Positions 8,998 through 19,058 of a stretch of DNA of 64,000 bases are shown here, piece by piece (the stretch's first letter is position 1; each line of letters begins with the position of its first letter). The notes under the pieces are model-generated. The model had not been told where the DNA came from, made no database searches, and worked only from the letters and a program-made list of their open reading frames with translations. Origin of the DNA: Oceanicoccus sagamiensis (GTDB lineage Bacteria; Pseudomonadota; Gammaproteobacteria; Pseudomonadales; Dasaniaceae); NCBI RefSeq assembly GCF_002117105.1, contig NZ_CP019343.1:3348001-3412000 (forward strand), given 5' to 3'. The translations under genes were made by a program, and so were the position numbers.

Positions 8998-9414
8998 ATG
9001 TCGGCAATATTTCAAAGCAAACAAATTTCTTATAGCGCAGCCGCCACCATGGTAGCTGCTGCCATCAAACAAGCTGAAGCGGCGGGTATCAATGCCGTGG
9101 TCTCTGTACTTGATCGTCAGGGTTCACTGAAAGCCTATGGTTGTATGGATGGTGCGGTGCATGTGGCTATGGGAGCCAGTCAGGCCAAGGCTTATACGGC
9201 ACTTATGGGACTGGGTAGTGGCGAGTTGGCGGAAGCAATGAAAGACCAGGCGCCGCAAATGACCAGTCTAATCAGTTTTGATCGAGTGGTGATGCTGGGC
9301 GGTGGTCTGCCGATTATTATTGATGGCGAAGTAGTGGGTGCCATTGGTGTGGGTGGCGGTTCTCAAGAACAGGATATTGCTTGCTCTCAGGCGGGTTTAG
9401 ATACACTCAACTAG
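8998..9414 (+). CDS. GlcG/HbpS family protein
   Basis: A 138-residue protein of the GlcG/HbpS family, small alpha/beta proteins that in some cases bind heme or a cobalamin-type cofactor; the role here is unknown. Family marks are the N-terminal helix with AAAIKQAEA, the strand INAVVSVLDRQGSL, the central QAKAYTALMG and the glycine-rich end GGGLPIIIDGEVVGAIGVGG. The Shine-Dalgarno GAGAGG lies upstream of the ATG. It may be co-transcribed with bolA (43 bp gap). Confidence 0.85.
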   Translation: MSAIFQSKQISYSAAATMVAAAIKQAEAAGINAVVSVLDRQGSLKAYGCMDGAVHVAMGASQAKAYTALMGLGSGELAEAMKDQAPQMTSLISFDRVVMLGGGLPIIIDGEVVGAIGVGGGSQEQDIACSQAGLDTLN

Positions 9415-9704
9415 CCTCTGGCAGGATTCCCTTAGATTTATTATTTTGCATCGATTGATGATTCTGCTTCTTTGGTCATAAATCATACTTTGTAACTGCA
9501 AAAGTGTGAATAGTTGGCATTGTTAAGTGATTGATCTAAAAGCAGATAAATCATTATAATTGCGCCGGCTATTTTCAGCGTCGCTTTTTTGTCACAGCTC
9601 TCGCTGTTTATTCTTCTGATTAAATATCCGTCAATACTTTATGGCTGACATGTTATCTGGCCAGCGTATTATTGATAGTGACTTTTTGTATGACAGGTAT
9701 GTTG
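9415..9704. other. Intergenic region, probable promoter of the CTERM protein
   Basis: About 290 AT-rich bases between the GlcG-type gene and the exported CTERM protein. I see no repeat copy, no clear terminator hairpin and no RNA gene. Confidence 0.35.
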
Positions 9705-10340
9705 ATGACTACTTTTACTTTGAACTTATCCGCTCTTAGGCCCCTGTTGGCTGCCCCACGTTTTTTGCTACTGGTGTTAATTCTGCTGCCGTCGCTGGCG
9801 AATGCGGTGGTGGTGAAAGGCAGTAACACCCTGACCATCGATGATGCACTTGAAGATTTTTTGTTAGCCAAACGTGATAGCTCTGTGGATATTATCTCAG
9901 GCGGTGTATTGCAGCAGGCTATTGTTCGCCATAATGCTACGCTGACGGTTGACGGTGGCTCAGTGGATAAAATTGTGGTTTCTGGCGCCGGTCAATTAAA
10001 TGTTATCACCGGCTCCTTTACTAGAATCGTTGCTAAAAAAGACAGCCGTGTCAGTTTGAGTAATGTGGCAAACCTTGACCGTTTGGTACTACGAGGCAAT
10101 GCCGCTATCGAGATAATGGCTTCTGAGCTTGAGTTTGACGGTCGGTTTTTAACCGGTGTTTGGGAAAACGGTACCGGGTTTTCTATTCGTACGATCAATA
10201 GAACTGGTGTTGAGACTAACGGCCTTCCCGGTTTCGCTTTTTCACCAGTACCACCGACAGCTGTCCCTGTACCGGCTACTGCCTGGTTATTCTTATCAGC
10301 TCTTACCGGTTTGGGTTTGATAGGTAGAAGACGTCACTAA
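9705..10340 (+). CDS. Exported protein with VPxPA-CTERM sorting tail
   Basis: Function unknown; a small surface or matrix protein is likely. The start is uncertain among clustered ATGs (9690, 9699, 9705); I take 9705 because CAGG lies about 8 bases upstream. A signal peptide runs to the Ala of SLANA. The middle of about 130 residues is beta-rich, with evenly spaced VDGGSVDKIVVSG, GSFTRIVAKKDS and RLVLRGNAAIEI, suggesting a right-handed beta-helix or adhesin-like solenoid. The C-terminus, VPVPATAWLFLSALTGLG then IGRRRH, is a PEP-CTERM-type tail (VPxPA motif, hydrophobic helix, Arg cluster), the known target of exosortase. No exosortase gene lies in this window. Confidence 0.75.
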   Translation: MTTFTLNLSALRPLLAAPRFLLLVLILLPSLANAVVVKGSNTLTIDDALEDFLLAKRDSSVDIISGGVLQQAIVRHNATLTVDGGSVDKIVVSGAGQLNVITGSFTRIVAKKDSRVSLSNVANLDRLVLRGNAAIEIMASELEFDGRFLTGVWENGTGFSIRTINRTGVETNGLPGFAFSPVPPTAVPVPATAWLFLSALTGLGLIGRRRH

Positions 10341-10370
10341 GCGCCTTCCCTGCGTTGTTGCATTTTTTTC

Positions 10371-11807
10371 CTATAACGTCTTAATATTTGTCCTTAAGGA
10401 CTCCGGTAAATACTGCTCCACTTGTTGGGGCGGTGGCGTCCGGTTCTTCGATACATCCGTCCAATTTAATACATTATAAAAATGGCGGATATTCTGCACA
10501 TAGGTGACCGGTTCATTACCCCGTGCATAGCCATGTTTGGTTCCCTTATACCATCGACGCTTGCTAAGCAGCGGTAAGCTATCTTTTACATCGGCCCATT
10601 TACTCGGGTTGCCGCCGCGGCGTTCGGTAATTTTTCTGGCGTCTTCTAAATGTCCTGTTCCAACATTGTAGGCCGCCAGTGCAAACCAGGTGCGGTCAGG
10701 TTCTTTAACCCGCTCCGGCAGCCGTTGCAAAATTTTATTAAAGTATCGGGCACCGCCGCGCAGGCTTTGCTCCGCATCCAGACGGTTTTTAATATTCATT
10801 TCTTTTGCGGTGGGTAGGGTTAGCATCATCATACCGCGGACCCCGGTAGGGGACCTGGCTCTGGGGTTCCAGTGCGACTCCTGATAGCTGATAGAGGCTA
10901 GTAAACGCCAATCAATACCATATTCCTCCGCTATTTCTTCAATCAGTTCCTTATACTTTGGCAGGCGCTGTTCAACGGCCTGATTAAAGGTTAGTGAGCC
11001 AACCCGGTTGACCTGTTCGCTGTGGCTATAAAAACGTTCTTCCAGTTGCCGCAAGGTGCCATTGTCTTTGATGACTTTAAAAAAGGCCTGCAGTTCATCG
11101 GTAAGCCCCGGCGTCATAATCTGGCCCGGTAAAGCCCAGGCGAGTTCGCCAGGTTGGCCAATTTCAAAAGCAATATTCAGACGCGGATAAAAACCGCGAT
11201 TGGCGATATATTCATTGGAGTCGAGAATGGTGTAGTCGATTTCGCCCGAGGTGAGCATATCTAACAAATCTACCGTTTCAACATCAGTGGCGGTGCGCCA
11301 TTGCAGCTTGGGGTAGTCTGGCTTTAGCCGCGTCAGGATTTCACTATGGCTGCTTTCTGCCATCACGGTGATTTTACGGTTGCTAAGATCCTCCGGGCTT
11401 CTCGGTCTGTTAGTACCTGAGCGGTACAGCACATATTGTTTAATTTCCATATAACTCGGGGAGAAATTTAGCCGCTTTTGCCGCTCTTCGGTAATCGTCA
11501 GGCCGGCTGCGGCAAGATGCACATTGTTTTCTTCCAATGACTCAAAAATTTCTTCCAGGCTGTGTAAGACCGTGACCTCCAGTTCAACCTCCAGATAATC
11601 GGCAAACAGGCGCGCCAATTCATATTCAAAGCCGGTTGGCCCGGTGCGGTCTTCAAAGTAGGTGGTTGGGCCATTTCTCGAAACAATGCGCAGGGTGCCT
11701 TGCTCTTTAATGGATTTGGGCTGGTCTTTTTCTGCACAGGCGCTGAGTAGCCAGAGTGAGCTGAGCAGAAGCAGGGCGCTGAATAATAAGGGGGTTTTAC
11801 GTGACAT
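10371..11807 (-). CDS. mltF: Membrane-bound lytic murein transglycosylase F
   Basis: Outer-membrane lipoprotein that cleaves peptidoglycan between MurNAc and GlcNAc to form 1,6-anhydro ends. The 478-residue protein starts with a lipoprotein signal (hydrophobic core, then LLSACAEK with the lipobox Cys). Residues ~35-270 form a periplasmic solute-binding type domain (LRIVSRNGPTTYFED). Residues ~285-440 form the SLT domain with the catalytic Glu in SYQESHWNPRARS, then GVRGMMMLT and ALAAYNVGTGHLEDA. It is divergent from purL, the usual gammaproteobacterial partner. Confidence 0.95.
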   Translation of the reverse strand: MSRKTPLLFSALLLLSSLWLLSACAEKDQPKSIKEQGTLRIVSRNGPTTYFEDRTGPTGFEYELARLFADYLEVELEVTVLHSLEEIFESLEENNVHLAAAGLTITEERQKRLNFSPSYMEIKQYVLYRSGTNRPRSPEDLSNRKITVMAESSHSEILTRLKPDYPKLQWRTATDVETVDLLDMLTSGEIDYTILDSNEYIANRGFYPRLNIAFEIGQPGELAWALPGQIMTPGLTDELQAFFKVIKDNGTLRQLEERFYSHSEQVNRVGSLTFNQAVEQRLPKYKELIEEIAEEYGIDWRLLASISYQESHWNPRARSPTGVRGMMMLTLPTAKEMNIKNRLDAEQSLRGGARYFNKILQRLPERVKEPDRTWFALAAYNVGTGHLEDARKITERRGGNPSKWADVKDSLPLLSKRRWYKGTKHGYARGNEPVTYVQNIRHFYNVLNWTDVSKNRTPPPQQVEQYLPESLRTNIKTL

Positions 11808-11964
11808 AGGCTAAGTGTATAGGCAGATAGTGCCGCCGTCTTGGCAATAGTTAGTATAAAGGGTGAAATTATCGTCTGGCTGGGCTTAAGTCTGCCGCCA
11901 ACTTCCAGTAGAATAGCGGCCCTTGACCATTCCATCACTTGTTCATAGAAGGCCTTCACGCAAA

Positions 11965-14900
11965 ATGCTGATTAATCGTGGCGCACCTGCTCTTTCCGAT
12001 TTTCGTATTCAAAAACTCCTGAATACGCTTAAGTCTTCCATTTCCAGCCTGACAGGTGTTAGTGCAGAGTTTGTGCACTTTACTGACTCGGCCTCAGCGC
12101 TGAGTGAAGAGCAGCAGCAAGTGCTGGCTCAATTACTTCAGTATGGCCCCAAAGCCGACCCGGTGAATACCGAAGGGCAGCTATTATTAGTGGTGCCGCG
12201 TCCCGGCACCATTTCTCCCTGGTCCAGCAAGGCCACCGATATCGCCCATAACGCAGGTCTTGATCAAATCACCCGGGTGGAGCGGGGTGTTGCTTATTAC
12301 ATAACGGCCAGTGCGGACTTGTCAGCCGAGCAGTTGGCTACCGTTGCCGAGTTGATTCATGACCGCATGGTGGATGCAGTGATGCACACTTTGGAAGAGG
12401 TTGAGGTCTTGTTTGCGCATGATGAACCTACGCCTATGACCTTGGTGGACGTGATGGGCGGTGGCACAGACGCTCTGGCTGAGGCCAATGTGAATTTAGG
12501 TCTGGCTCTGGCTGAGGATGAAATTGAGTATCTGGTTGCCAGCTTCACTGAGCTGGGGCGCAACCCAACCGATGTTGAGTTGATGATGTTTGCCCAGGCC
12601 AACTCAGAGCATTGCCGGCATAAAATCTTTAACGCCAGCTGGACCATTGATGGCGAAGAACAGGATGACTCCCTGTTTAAGATGATTAGAAATACCAATG
12701 AGCTGGGTGGTGACAATGTCCTGTCTGCCTATTCGGACAACGCAGCCGTGGTTGCCGGTAGCAAAGCGGGCCGCTTTTACCCGGACCCGGATTCCCATAC
12801 CTATACCTATCACCAGGAAGATATTCATCTGTTGATGAAGGTTGAAACCCATAACCACCCAACAGCCATTGCGCCTTTTCCGGGAGCAGGAACCGGCTCT
12901 GGTGGTGAGATTCGCGATGAAGGTGCCGTTGGTCGAGGCTCCAAACCCAAAGTGGGCTTAACCGGTTTTTCCGTCTCTAACCTGCAAATTGACGGCTACC
13001 AGCAGCCCTGGGAATTAAACTACGGCAAGCCTGACCGTATCGTCACCGCATTGGATATTATGCTGGAAGGCCCTATTGGCGGCGCCGCATTTAATAACGA
13101 ATTTGGTCGACCTAACCTGAATGGTTATTTCCGTACTTATGAAGAGACTGTGAATGGCCCGGCCGGTATAGAGCGCCGCGGCTATCACAAGCCCATTATG
13201 ATAGCGGGTGGCTACGGCAATATAAAAGCCGAACATGTCGATAAGCCGGAGTTTGATGCCGGTTGTAAATTGATTGCTCTGGGTGGCCCGGCCATGTTGA
13301 TTGGTCTGGGTGGTGGTGCAGCTTCCAGTATGGCCTCTGGTAGCTCCAGTGAAGATTTGGATTTTGCGTCGGTACAGCGTCAAAACCCTGAAATTGAACG
13401 CCGCTGTCAGGAAGTCATTGACCGCTGCTGGGGTATGGCTGAGAACAACCCGATTGCCTTTATCCACGATGTGGGTGCCGGTGGTTTATCTAACGCCTTT
13501 CCTGAATTGGTTAAAGATGGCAACCGTGGCGGTAACTTTGAATTGCGCAATGTGCCCAATGACGAACCCAGTATGTCGCCGCTGGCCATTTGGTGCAACG
13601 AATCTCAGGAACGCTATGTGATGGCGGTCAAACCTGAAGACCTGGCTGTGTTTGAAGCTATTTGTGAGCGTGAGCGTTGCCCTTATGCGGTTGTTGGTGA
13701 GGCTACTGATGAGCATCATCTCAGAGTCGGTGATAGCCACTTTGACAATAACCCGGTTGACTTACCGATGTCTGTGCTGTTTGGCAAGCCGCCCAAAATG
13801 CACCGGGAAATTGAGCGTATTCGCTATGAAAAGCCCGGCTTTAGCACCGCAAGAATTGACCTGAATGATGCGGTAGAACGCATCTTGCAACTGCCCACTG
13901 TCGCCAGTAAAAACTTTCTGATTACCATTGGTGACCGCTCGATTACCGGTATGGTTGCCCGCGACCAGATGGTTGGCCCCTGGCAGGTGCCGGTAGCTGA
14001 TTGTGCCGTAACCACCGTCGCTTTTGATAGCAATGCCGGTGAAGCGATGGCTATGGGTGAGCGTACGCCGATGGCATTGATCGATGGTCCAGCCTCCGGA
14101 CGGATGGCTATCGGTGAGGCGATCACCAATATTGCAGCCACGCGTATAGGCTCCTTATCCGATATCAAATTATCCGCCAACTGGATGTGTGCTGCAGGCC
14201 ACCCCGGTGAAGATGAAGCACTCTATGACACGGTAAAAGCCGTGGGTATGGAGTTATGTCCCGCCCTGGGTATCACCATTCCTGTCGGGAAAGACTCTAT
14301 GTCGATGCGCACCGCCTGGGAAGATAAAGGCAAAGAGAAATCAGTGACATCACCGATGTCGTTAATTATCACTGCCTTCTCGCCGGTGCTGGATGTGCGT
14401 AAAACCGTCACGCCACAATTGCATACCGATCAGGGGGATACTGAGATTGTCCTGATTGATTTGGGTTTTGGTCAAAACCGTATGGGGGCCAGTTGCCTGA
14501 CTCAGGTTTACAACCAAATTGGTAATCAGGCGGCGGATGTTGATAATGCTGAGCATTTAAAGGGCTTCTTTAAGGCTATCCAGAGTTTACTGGAAGCGGA
14601 TTTACTATTGGCTTATCACGACCGCTCCGACGGTGGTTTGTTAGCGACGTTAACTGAAATGGCCTTTGCCGGTCACTGTGGTATTGATATTGATATTCAG
14701 GGGCTGGGGGAAGATGCTGTAGCTGCTTTGTTTAATGAAGAGTTGGGTGCAGCGATTCAAATTAAAGCGGCTGATAAAGCCTCGGTAATGAAAGTATTGG
14801 CCGATGCGGGGCTGGCTGATGCCGTTCACGCTATAGGTAGCCTGCATACTGAAGATACCGTGCGAATTCGCTCCGGCGATACTACATTGGTTGAGAATGA

Positions 14901-15855
14901 TCGCAGCTACTACCAGCGTCTATGGAGTGAGACCAGTTACCGTATTCAGGCATTAAGAGATAACCCCGATTGCGCACAGCAAGAGTTTGATGGTTTATTG
15001 GCTGACAATCCAGGTTTATCCACCCACTTAAGCTTTGATCAGAATGAGGATATTGCCGCTCCTTATATTGCTAAGGGTGCTCGCCCCAAAGCTGCCATAT
15101 TGCGAGAGCAGGGTGTTAATGGGCAGCTGGAAATGGCCGCTGCCTTTGACCGTGCCGGTTTTGAAGCGGTCGATGTACATATGAGTGATATTCTCTCCGG
15201 CCGGGTTGAGCTGGAATCCTTTAAAGCGCTGGCGGCCTGTGGCGGCTTCTCCTATGGGGATGTGTTAGGTGCCGGTGAAGGTTGGTCCAAAACCATCCTG
15301 TTTAATAGCCGTGCCAAAGACCAGTTCCAGCAGTTCTTCCATCGCGATGATACCTTCAGTCTGGGTGTGTGTAATGGCTGCCAGATGATGTCCAACCTTA
15401 AATCACTGATCCCGGGTGCTGATCACTGGCCACGCTTTGTGCGCAACCGGTCCGATCAGTTTGAAGCGCGTGTAGCACTGGTTAAAGTCGAGGAAACGCC
15501 TTCGATCCTGTTTCAGGGCATGGCTGGCTCACATATGCCCGTTGCCGTTGCCCATGGTGAAGGTCGTGCTGAATTTGCCGATGCGGCACATCAGCAGGCT
15601 TTGCTGGATAGCGGTGCGATTGCTATGCGCTATGTCGATAATCATCTGGCTACCACCGAGCAATATCCTGCCAACCCTAACGGTTCGCCGATGGGGATTA
15701 GTGCTGTGAGCAGCGATGATGGCCGCGTCACTATTATGATGCCACACCCTGAGCGAGTATTTAGAGCCGTACAAAACTCATGGCAGCCCAGTGATTGGGA
15801 TGAAGATGGTGCCTGGATGCGCTTATTCCGCAATGGGCGGGTCTGGGTTGGATAA
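11965..15855 (+). CDS. purL: Phosphoribosylformylglycinamidine synthase
   Basis: Converts FGAR, glutamine and ATP to FGAM, step four of purine synthesis. This is the large single-chain form: 1296 residues from ATG 11965 ([14 protein letters not shown]). Visible parts are the N-terminal adaptor, the linker with [16 protein letters not shown], two PurM-like ATP-binding halves ([20 protein letters not shown] and later [12 protein letters not shown]), and a C-terminal class I glutaminase with nucleophile Cys in [12 protein letters not shown] and [16 protein letters not shown] for the His-Glu pair. A longer in-frame start at 11923 lacks conservation. The gene is intact and divergent from mltF. Confidence 0.97.
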   Translation: MLINRGAPALSDFRIQKLLNTLKSSISSLTGVSAEFVHFTDSASALSEEQQQVLAQLLQYGPKADPVNTEGQLLLVVPRPGTISPWSSKATDIAHNAGLDQITRVERGVAYYITASADLSAEQLATVAELIHDRMVDAVMHTLEEVEVLFAHDEPTPMTLVDVMGGGTDALAEANVNLGLALAEDEIEYLVASFTELGRNPTDVELMMFAQANSEHCRHKIFNASWTIDGEEQDDSLFKMIRNTNELGGDNVLSAYSDNAAVVAGSKAGRFYPDPDSHTYTYHQEDIHLLMKVETHNHPTAIAPFPGAGTGSGGEIRDEGAVGRGSKPKVGLTGFSVSNLQIDGYQQPWELNYGKPDRIVTALDIMLEGPIGGAAFNNEFGRPNLNGYFRTYEETVNGPAGIERRGYHKPIMIAGGYGNIKAEHVDKPEFDAGCKLIALGGPAMLIGLGGGAASSMASGSSSEDLDFASVQRQNPEIERRCQEVIDRCWGMAENNPIAFIHDVGAGGLSNAFPELVKDGNRGGNFELRNVPNDEPSMSPLAIWCNESQERYVMAVKPEDLAVFEAICERERCPYAVVGEATDEHHLRVGDSHFDNNPVDLPMSVLFGKPPKMHREIERIRYEKPGFSTARIDLNDAVERILQLPTVASKNFLITIGDRSITGMVARDQMVGPWQVPVADCAVTTVAFDSNAGEAMAMGERTPMALIDGPASGRMAIGEAITNIAATRIGSLSDIKLSANWMCAAGHPGEDEALYDTVKAVGMELCPALGITIPVGKDSMSMRTAWEDKGKEKSVTSPMSLIITAFSPVLDVRKTVTPQLHTDQGDTEIVLIDLGFGQNRMGASCLTQVYNQIGNQAADVDNAEHLKGFFKAIQSLLEADLLLAYHDRSDGGLLATLTEMAFAGHCGIDIDIQGLGEDAVAALFNEELGAAIQIKAADKASVMKVLADAGLADAVHAIGSLHTEDTVRIRSGDTTLVENDRSYYQRLWSETSYRIQALRDNPDCAQQEFDGLLADNPGLSTHLSFDQNEDIAAPYIAKGARPKAAILREQGVNGQLEMAAAFDRAGFEAVDVHMSDILSGRVELESFKALAACGGFSYGDVLGAGEGWSKTILFNSRAKDQFQQFFHRDDTFSLGVCNGCQMMSNLKSLIPGADHWPRFVRNRSDQFEARVALVKVEETPSILFQGMAGSHMPVAVAHGEGRAEFADAAHQQALLDSGAIAMRYVDNHLATTEQYPANPNGSPMGISAVSSDDGRVTIMMPHPERVFRAVQNSWQPSDWDEDGAWMRLFRNGRVWVG

Positions 15856-16013
15856 CTAGAAAGTGAATAGTGCTTGTTTTAAATCCGGCCGTCCCCATAT
15901 AGTCTTCATACTGGCTGCTATATAATGACAAAACGAAAAAGCAGCGCACAATAACAAAAGTACAATGAGCGTGATATAACGGCGGCAAAGAACGCCAATT
16001 TTATGGAACCCCT

Positions 16014-17880
16014 ATGCTAAATCAATACCCTCTTTGGAAATACATACTCATACTGTTAGTGGTCTGTTTTGGCTTTTTCTATGCCGCCCCCAACCTGTAT
16101 GCGCCAGACCCCGCCGTGCAAATATCCGGTGAGAGCAGTGCTACGGTGATTGATGACAAGGCCCTGGCGATTGCCACCAAGTCCCTAACGGCGGCTAATA
16201 TTGAGTTCTTTGGTGGTGAGGTTAATGAAAAAGGCAGCAATGCATTAATTCGTTTAAAAGATCGTGAGCAGCAGCTGCCGGCACAAAAGGCTATTCAGCG
16301 CGCTATGGGTGATGGGTATATTGTTGCCCTGAATCTGGCCTCAACAACCCCTGACTGGCTTGCCGACTGGGGTGCCCAGCCGATGAAGCTTGGTCTTGAT
16401 TTAAGTGGGGGGTGCACTTTCTGTTAGAGGTGGATACCGCCGCGGCGATTGCCAAACGGATGGAAAACTACAGCAATGGCGTCAAACGGGTACTTCGGGA
16501 AGACAAAATTCGCGGGTTTATTCGCTTGGAAGACGATGGTCGTATTCGCGGTAAATTTAAAACTGAAGAGCTCCGTGATCGGGCTAGCAGTAAATTGCGC
16601 AGTGAATATAGCGAACTGCAACGTCAGGCCGTTGATAATGAAGACGGTTTCTTTCTCTATCTGGCGATACTCCCCGCCAAAATTAAAGAAATCGAAGACT
16701 ACGCGGTGGATCAAAACTTAATAACGCTGCGTAATCGAGTTAATGAATTGGGCGTGTCTGAGCCGCTGGTACAGCGCCAGGGTCGCAACCGTATTGTGGT
16801 TGAATTACCCGGTATTCAGGATACTGCTGAGGCTAAACGTATTCTGGGTAAAACCGCCAATATGGAATTTCGTCTAGAGGCCAAATTTGATGCGGCCAGT
16901 TCATCCAAAGAAGAATTTAAATTCCGTGATCAAGGCCGACTCGAAGGCAGTGCTTTTCTTGAGCGCGATGTTGTTATTACCGGTGAACGTGTTGCCAGTG
17001 CTTCGGCGGGGTTTGATGCCCAGAGTAGTCAGCCACAAGTGAATATCACATTGGATAGCGAAGGGGGTGCCATGATGCACCGGGTGACCCGGCATAATAT
17101 CCAGCGCCGTTTGGGGTGTTATTTATTGAGCGTAAAAGTCGAACTCGCTATGAAACCAATGAAGCGGGTGAAGAAATTACCATCAAAGTCCCCTTTGATG
17201 AAAAGAGAATTATCAGCCTGGCCACTATTCAGGATGCTCTGGGTGTGCAATTTAGAATTACCGGTCTGGACAATCCCGCGGAAGCGGCAGAGCTGGCCCT
17301 GTTATTACGTGCCGGTGCTCTGGCTGCGCCCATCGACTTTGTTGAGGAGCGCACCGTCGGTCCGTCACTCGGTGCTGAAAATATTCAATTGGGTGTTATT
17401 TCAGTACAAATAGGCTTGGCCTTGGTTGCCGTGTTTATGGTGATTTATTATCGGTTGTTTGGTGTCGTGGCGGTTGTTGGTTTGAGCTTTAACCTGATCT
17501 TACTGATTGCTTTGATGTCGATACTTTCGGCGACATTAACCCTGCCGGGTATTGCCGGTATTGTGTTGACTGTGGGTATGGCGGTGGATGCCAATGTCTT
17601 GATTTTTGCACGTATTCGCGAAGAACTAAGGAATCGTATGTCGCCGCAGCAAGCGATCAGTGCTGGCTATGACCGTGCCTTCGTTACCATTATGGATGCC
17701 AATATTACGACCTTGTTAGTAGCGGTTATTTTATATGCTGTGGGTGCAGGTCCGGTGCGCGGTTTTGCGGTCACTTTATCGCTGGGTATTATCACATCGA
17801 TGTTTACTGCGATTGTGGTTTCAAGAGCGATGATCAACCTGGTTTACGGTGGCCGTAAAGTTAAGCAGTTATCCATTTAA
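16014..17880 (+). CDS. secD: Protein translocase subunit SecD, two frameshifts
   Basis: SecD works with SecF to pull proteins through SecYEG using proton motive force. The start [15 protein letters not shown] is typical. The frame breaks twice. At about 16409 the run of six G gives DLSGGCTFC and a stop, where seven G would read [13 protein letters not shown]. At about 17114 a run of four G, where five are needed, breaks [17 protein letters not shown]. With both bases restored the gene encodes about 622 residues: one N-terminal helix, the P1 periplasmic domain, and five C-terminal helices ([18 protein letters not shown]). The protein is important for export, so sequencing error is the likely cause. 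No yajC precedes it. Confidence 0.9.
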
Positions 17881-17922
17881 TTATTGAACACATTTGCAAG
17901 CTCGCTGAGGCGAAAAAGTTTT

Positions 17923-18861
17923 ATGTCAGAACAACAAGAAACAGTTACGCAGAAGATTATTCCTTTTATGGCGCAGCGCAAATTGGCGATGATTTTTTCG
18001 CTGGTCTTGCTCCTCGCCTCGCTGGGTTCTCTGGCGACTAAGGGGTTAAATTTTGGTTTGGACTTTACCGGTGGCACGCTGGTGGAAGTGGGTTATAGCA
18101 AGGTTGAACCGCTAACCAATATCCGTAATACCATTGCTGAGGCTGGCTATAACAATGCCGTGGTGGTGCACTTTGGTTCTGAGACCGATATTTTGGTACG
18201 CCTGCCAGAAGGTTATAGTGATAAGTTGGGTGCCGAGCTGGTTGCCGTATTACAGCAGGACTTTGATGGCAGTATTGATTTGCGGCGTATTGAGTTTGTG
18301 GGGCCGCAGGTGGGTGATGAATTAAAAGAGCAGGGCGGTTTGGCGATGCTGATGGCCCTGGGCATGGTGATGGTTTATATCGCTTTTCGTTTCCAGTTTA
18401 AGTTCTCGGTGGGTGCGGTATCCGCTTTGGCTCACGATGTGATTATTGTGCTGGGTGTCTTCTCTATCCTGCAATTGGATTTTGACCTGACGGTACTGGC
18501 AGCGGTATTAGCCGTGATTGGTTATTCCCTTAACGATACCATTGTGGTGTCGGATCGTATCCGGGAAAACTTCCGTAAGATTCGCAAAGCCGATGCGGAA
18601 AAAGTGATTGATACCTCCTTAACAGAAACACTGGCTCGTACTTTAGTGACCTCATTAACTACCTTGTTGGTATTGCTGGCACTATTTATTTACGGCGGTG
18701 AGTTAATCCATGGCTTTGCTATGGCGTTGATTATCGGTGTTTTAGTGGGTACTTATTCTTCTATTTATGTCGCTGCGAATATTCTATTGGTGATGGGTAT
18801 TGCCAAAGAAGATTTGATCTTGCCCGTTAAGGAAGGGGCCGAGATCGACGAGATGCCTTAA
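17923..18861 (+). CDS. secF: Protein translocase subunit SecF
   Basis: SecF pairs with SecD in the Sec accessory complex. From ATG 17923 (MSEQQETVTQKIIPFM) it has 312 residues: an N-terminal membrane helix, a small periplasmic domain (LNFGLDFTGGTLVEVGY), and five membrane helices with the family block AVIGYSLNDTIVVSDRIREN. Its gene lies 42 bp after the secD stop and is probably co-transcribed with it. An alternative in-frame start at 17884 would add 13 residues with no conservation. Followed by a full REP-like pair that may protect the 3' end. Confidence 0.95.
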   Translation: MSEQQETVTQKIIPFMAQRKLAMIFSLVLLLASLGSLATKGLNFGLDFTGGTLVEVGYSKVEPLTNIRNTIAEAGYNNAVVVHFGSETDILVRLPEGYSDKLGAELVAVLQQDFDGSIDLRRIEFVGPQVGDELKEQGGLAMLMALGMVMVYIAFRFQFKFSVGAVSALAHDVIIVLGVFSILQLDFDLTVLAAVLAVIGYSLNDTIVVSDRIRENFRKIRKADAEKVIDTSLTETLARTLVTSLTTLLVLLALFIYGGELIHGFAMALIIGVLVGTYSSIYVAANILLVMGIAKEDLILPVKEGAEIDEMP

Positions 18862-18905
18862 TTCAGTCGTTTCCGCGGTACACGTCGGTGTTAAAATTCT
18901 AGCTA

Positions 18906-18984
18906 GCCCGTAGGGTGGATTATAATCCACCGGTATAGGCTAGCTTACGGCTGGGATTGGTGGATTGTAATCCACCCTACGGGC
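18906..18984 (-). repeat. REP-like inverted pair, full copy (minus orientation)
   Basis: Full pair between secF and the convergent CorB-type gene, with GCCCGTAGGG and CCCTACGGGC at the ends. Read on the minus strand, the first half has centre TTACAA and the second TTATAA, matching the asymmetry of the plus-oriented copies. The loop on that strand (AATCCCAGCCG...) resembles the loop of the copy at 514-585. Being between convergent genes, its hairpin could stabilise both messages. Confidence 0.85.
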
Positions 18985-19058
18985 CTGAGTTTCTCTAAAG
19001 TATTTTCCCCAGACAGTCATTCACTAGTGCTAGCTTCCCTCTTCGCGGGAATGACATT

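Noticed and set aside
16404-16412. Programmed frameshift in secD at six G
   Set aside because: A second frame loss occurs 700 bp later in the same gene and single-base losses in G/C runs recur elsewhere; sequencing error explains all four better.
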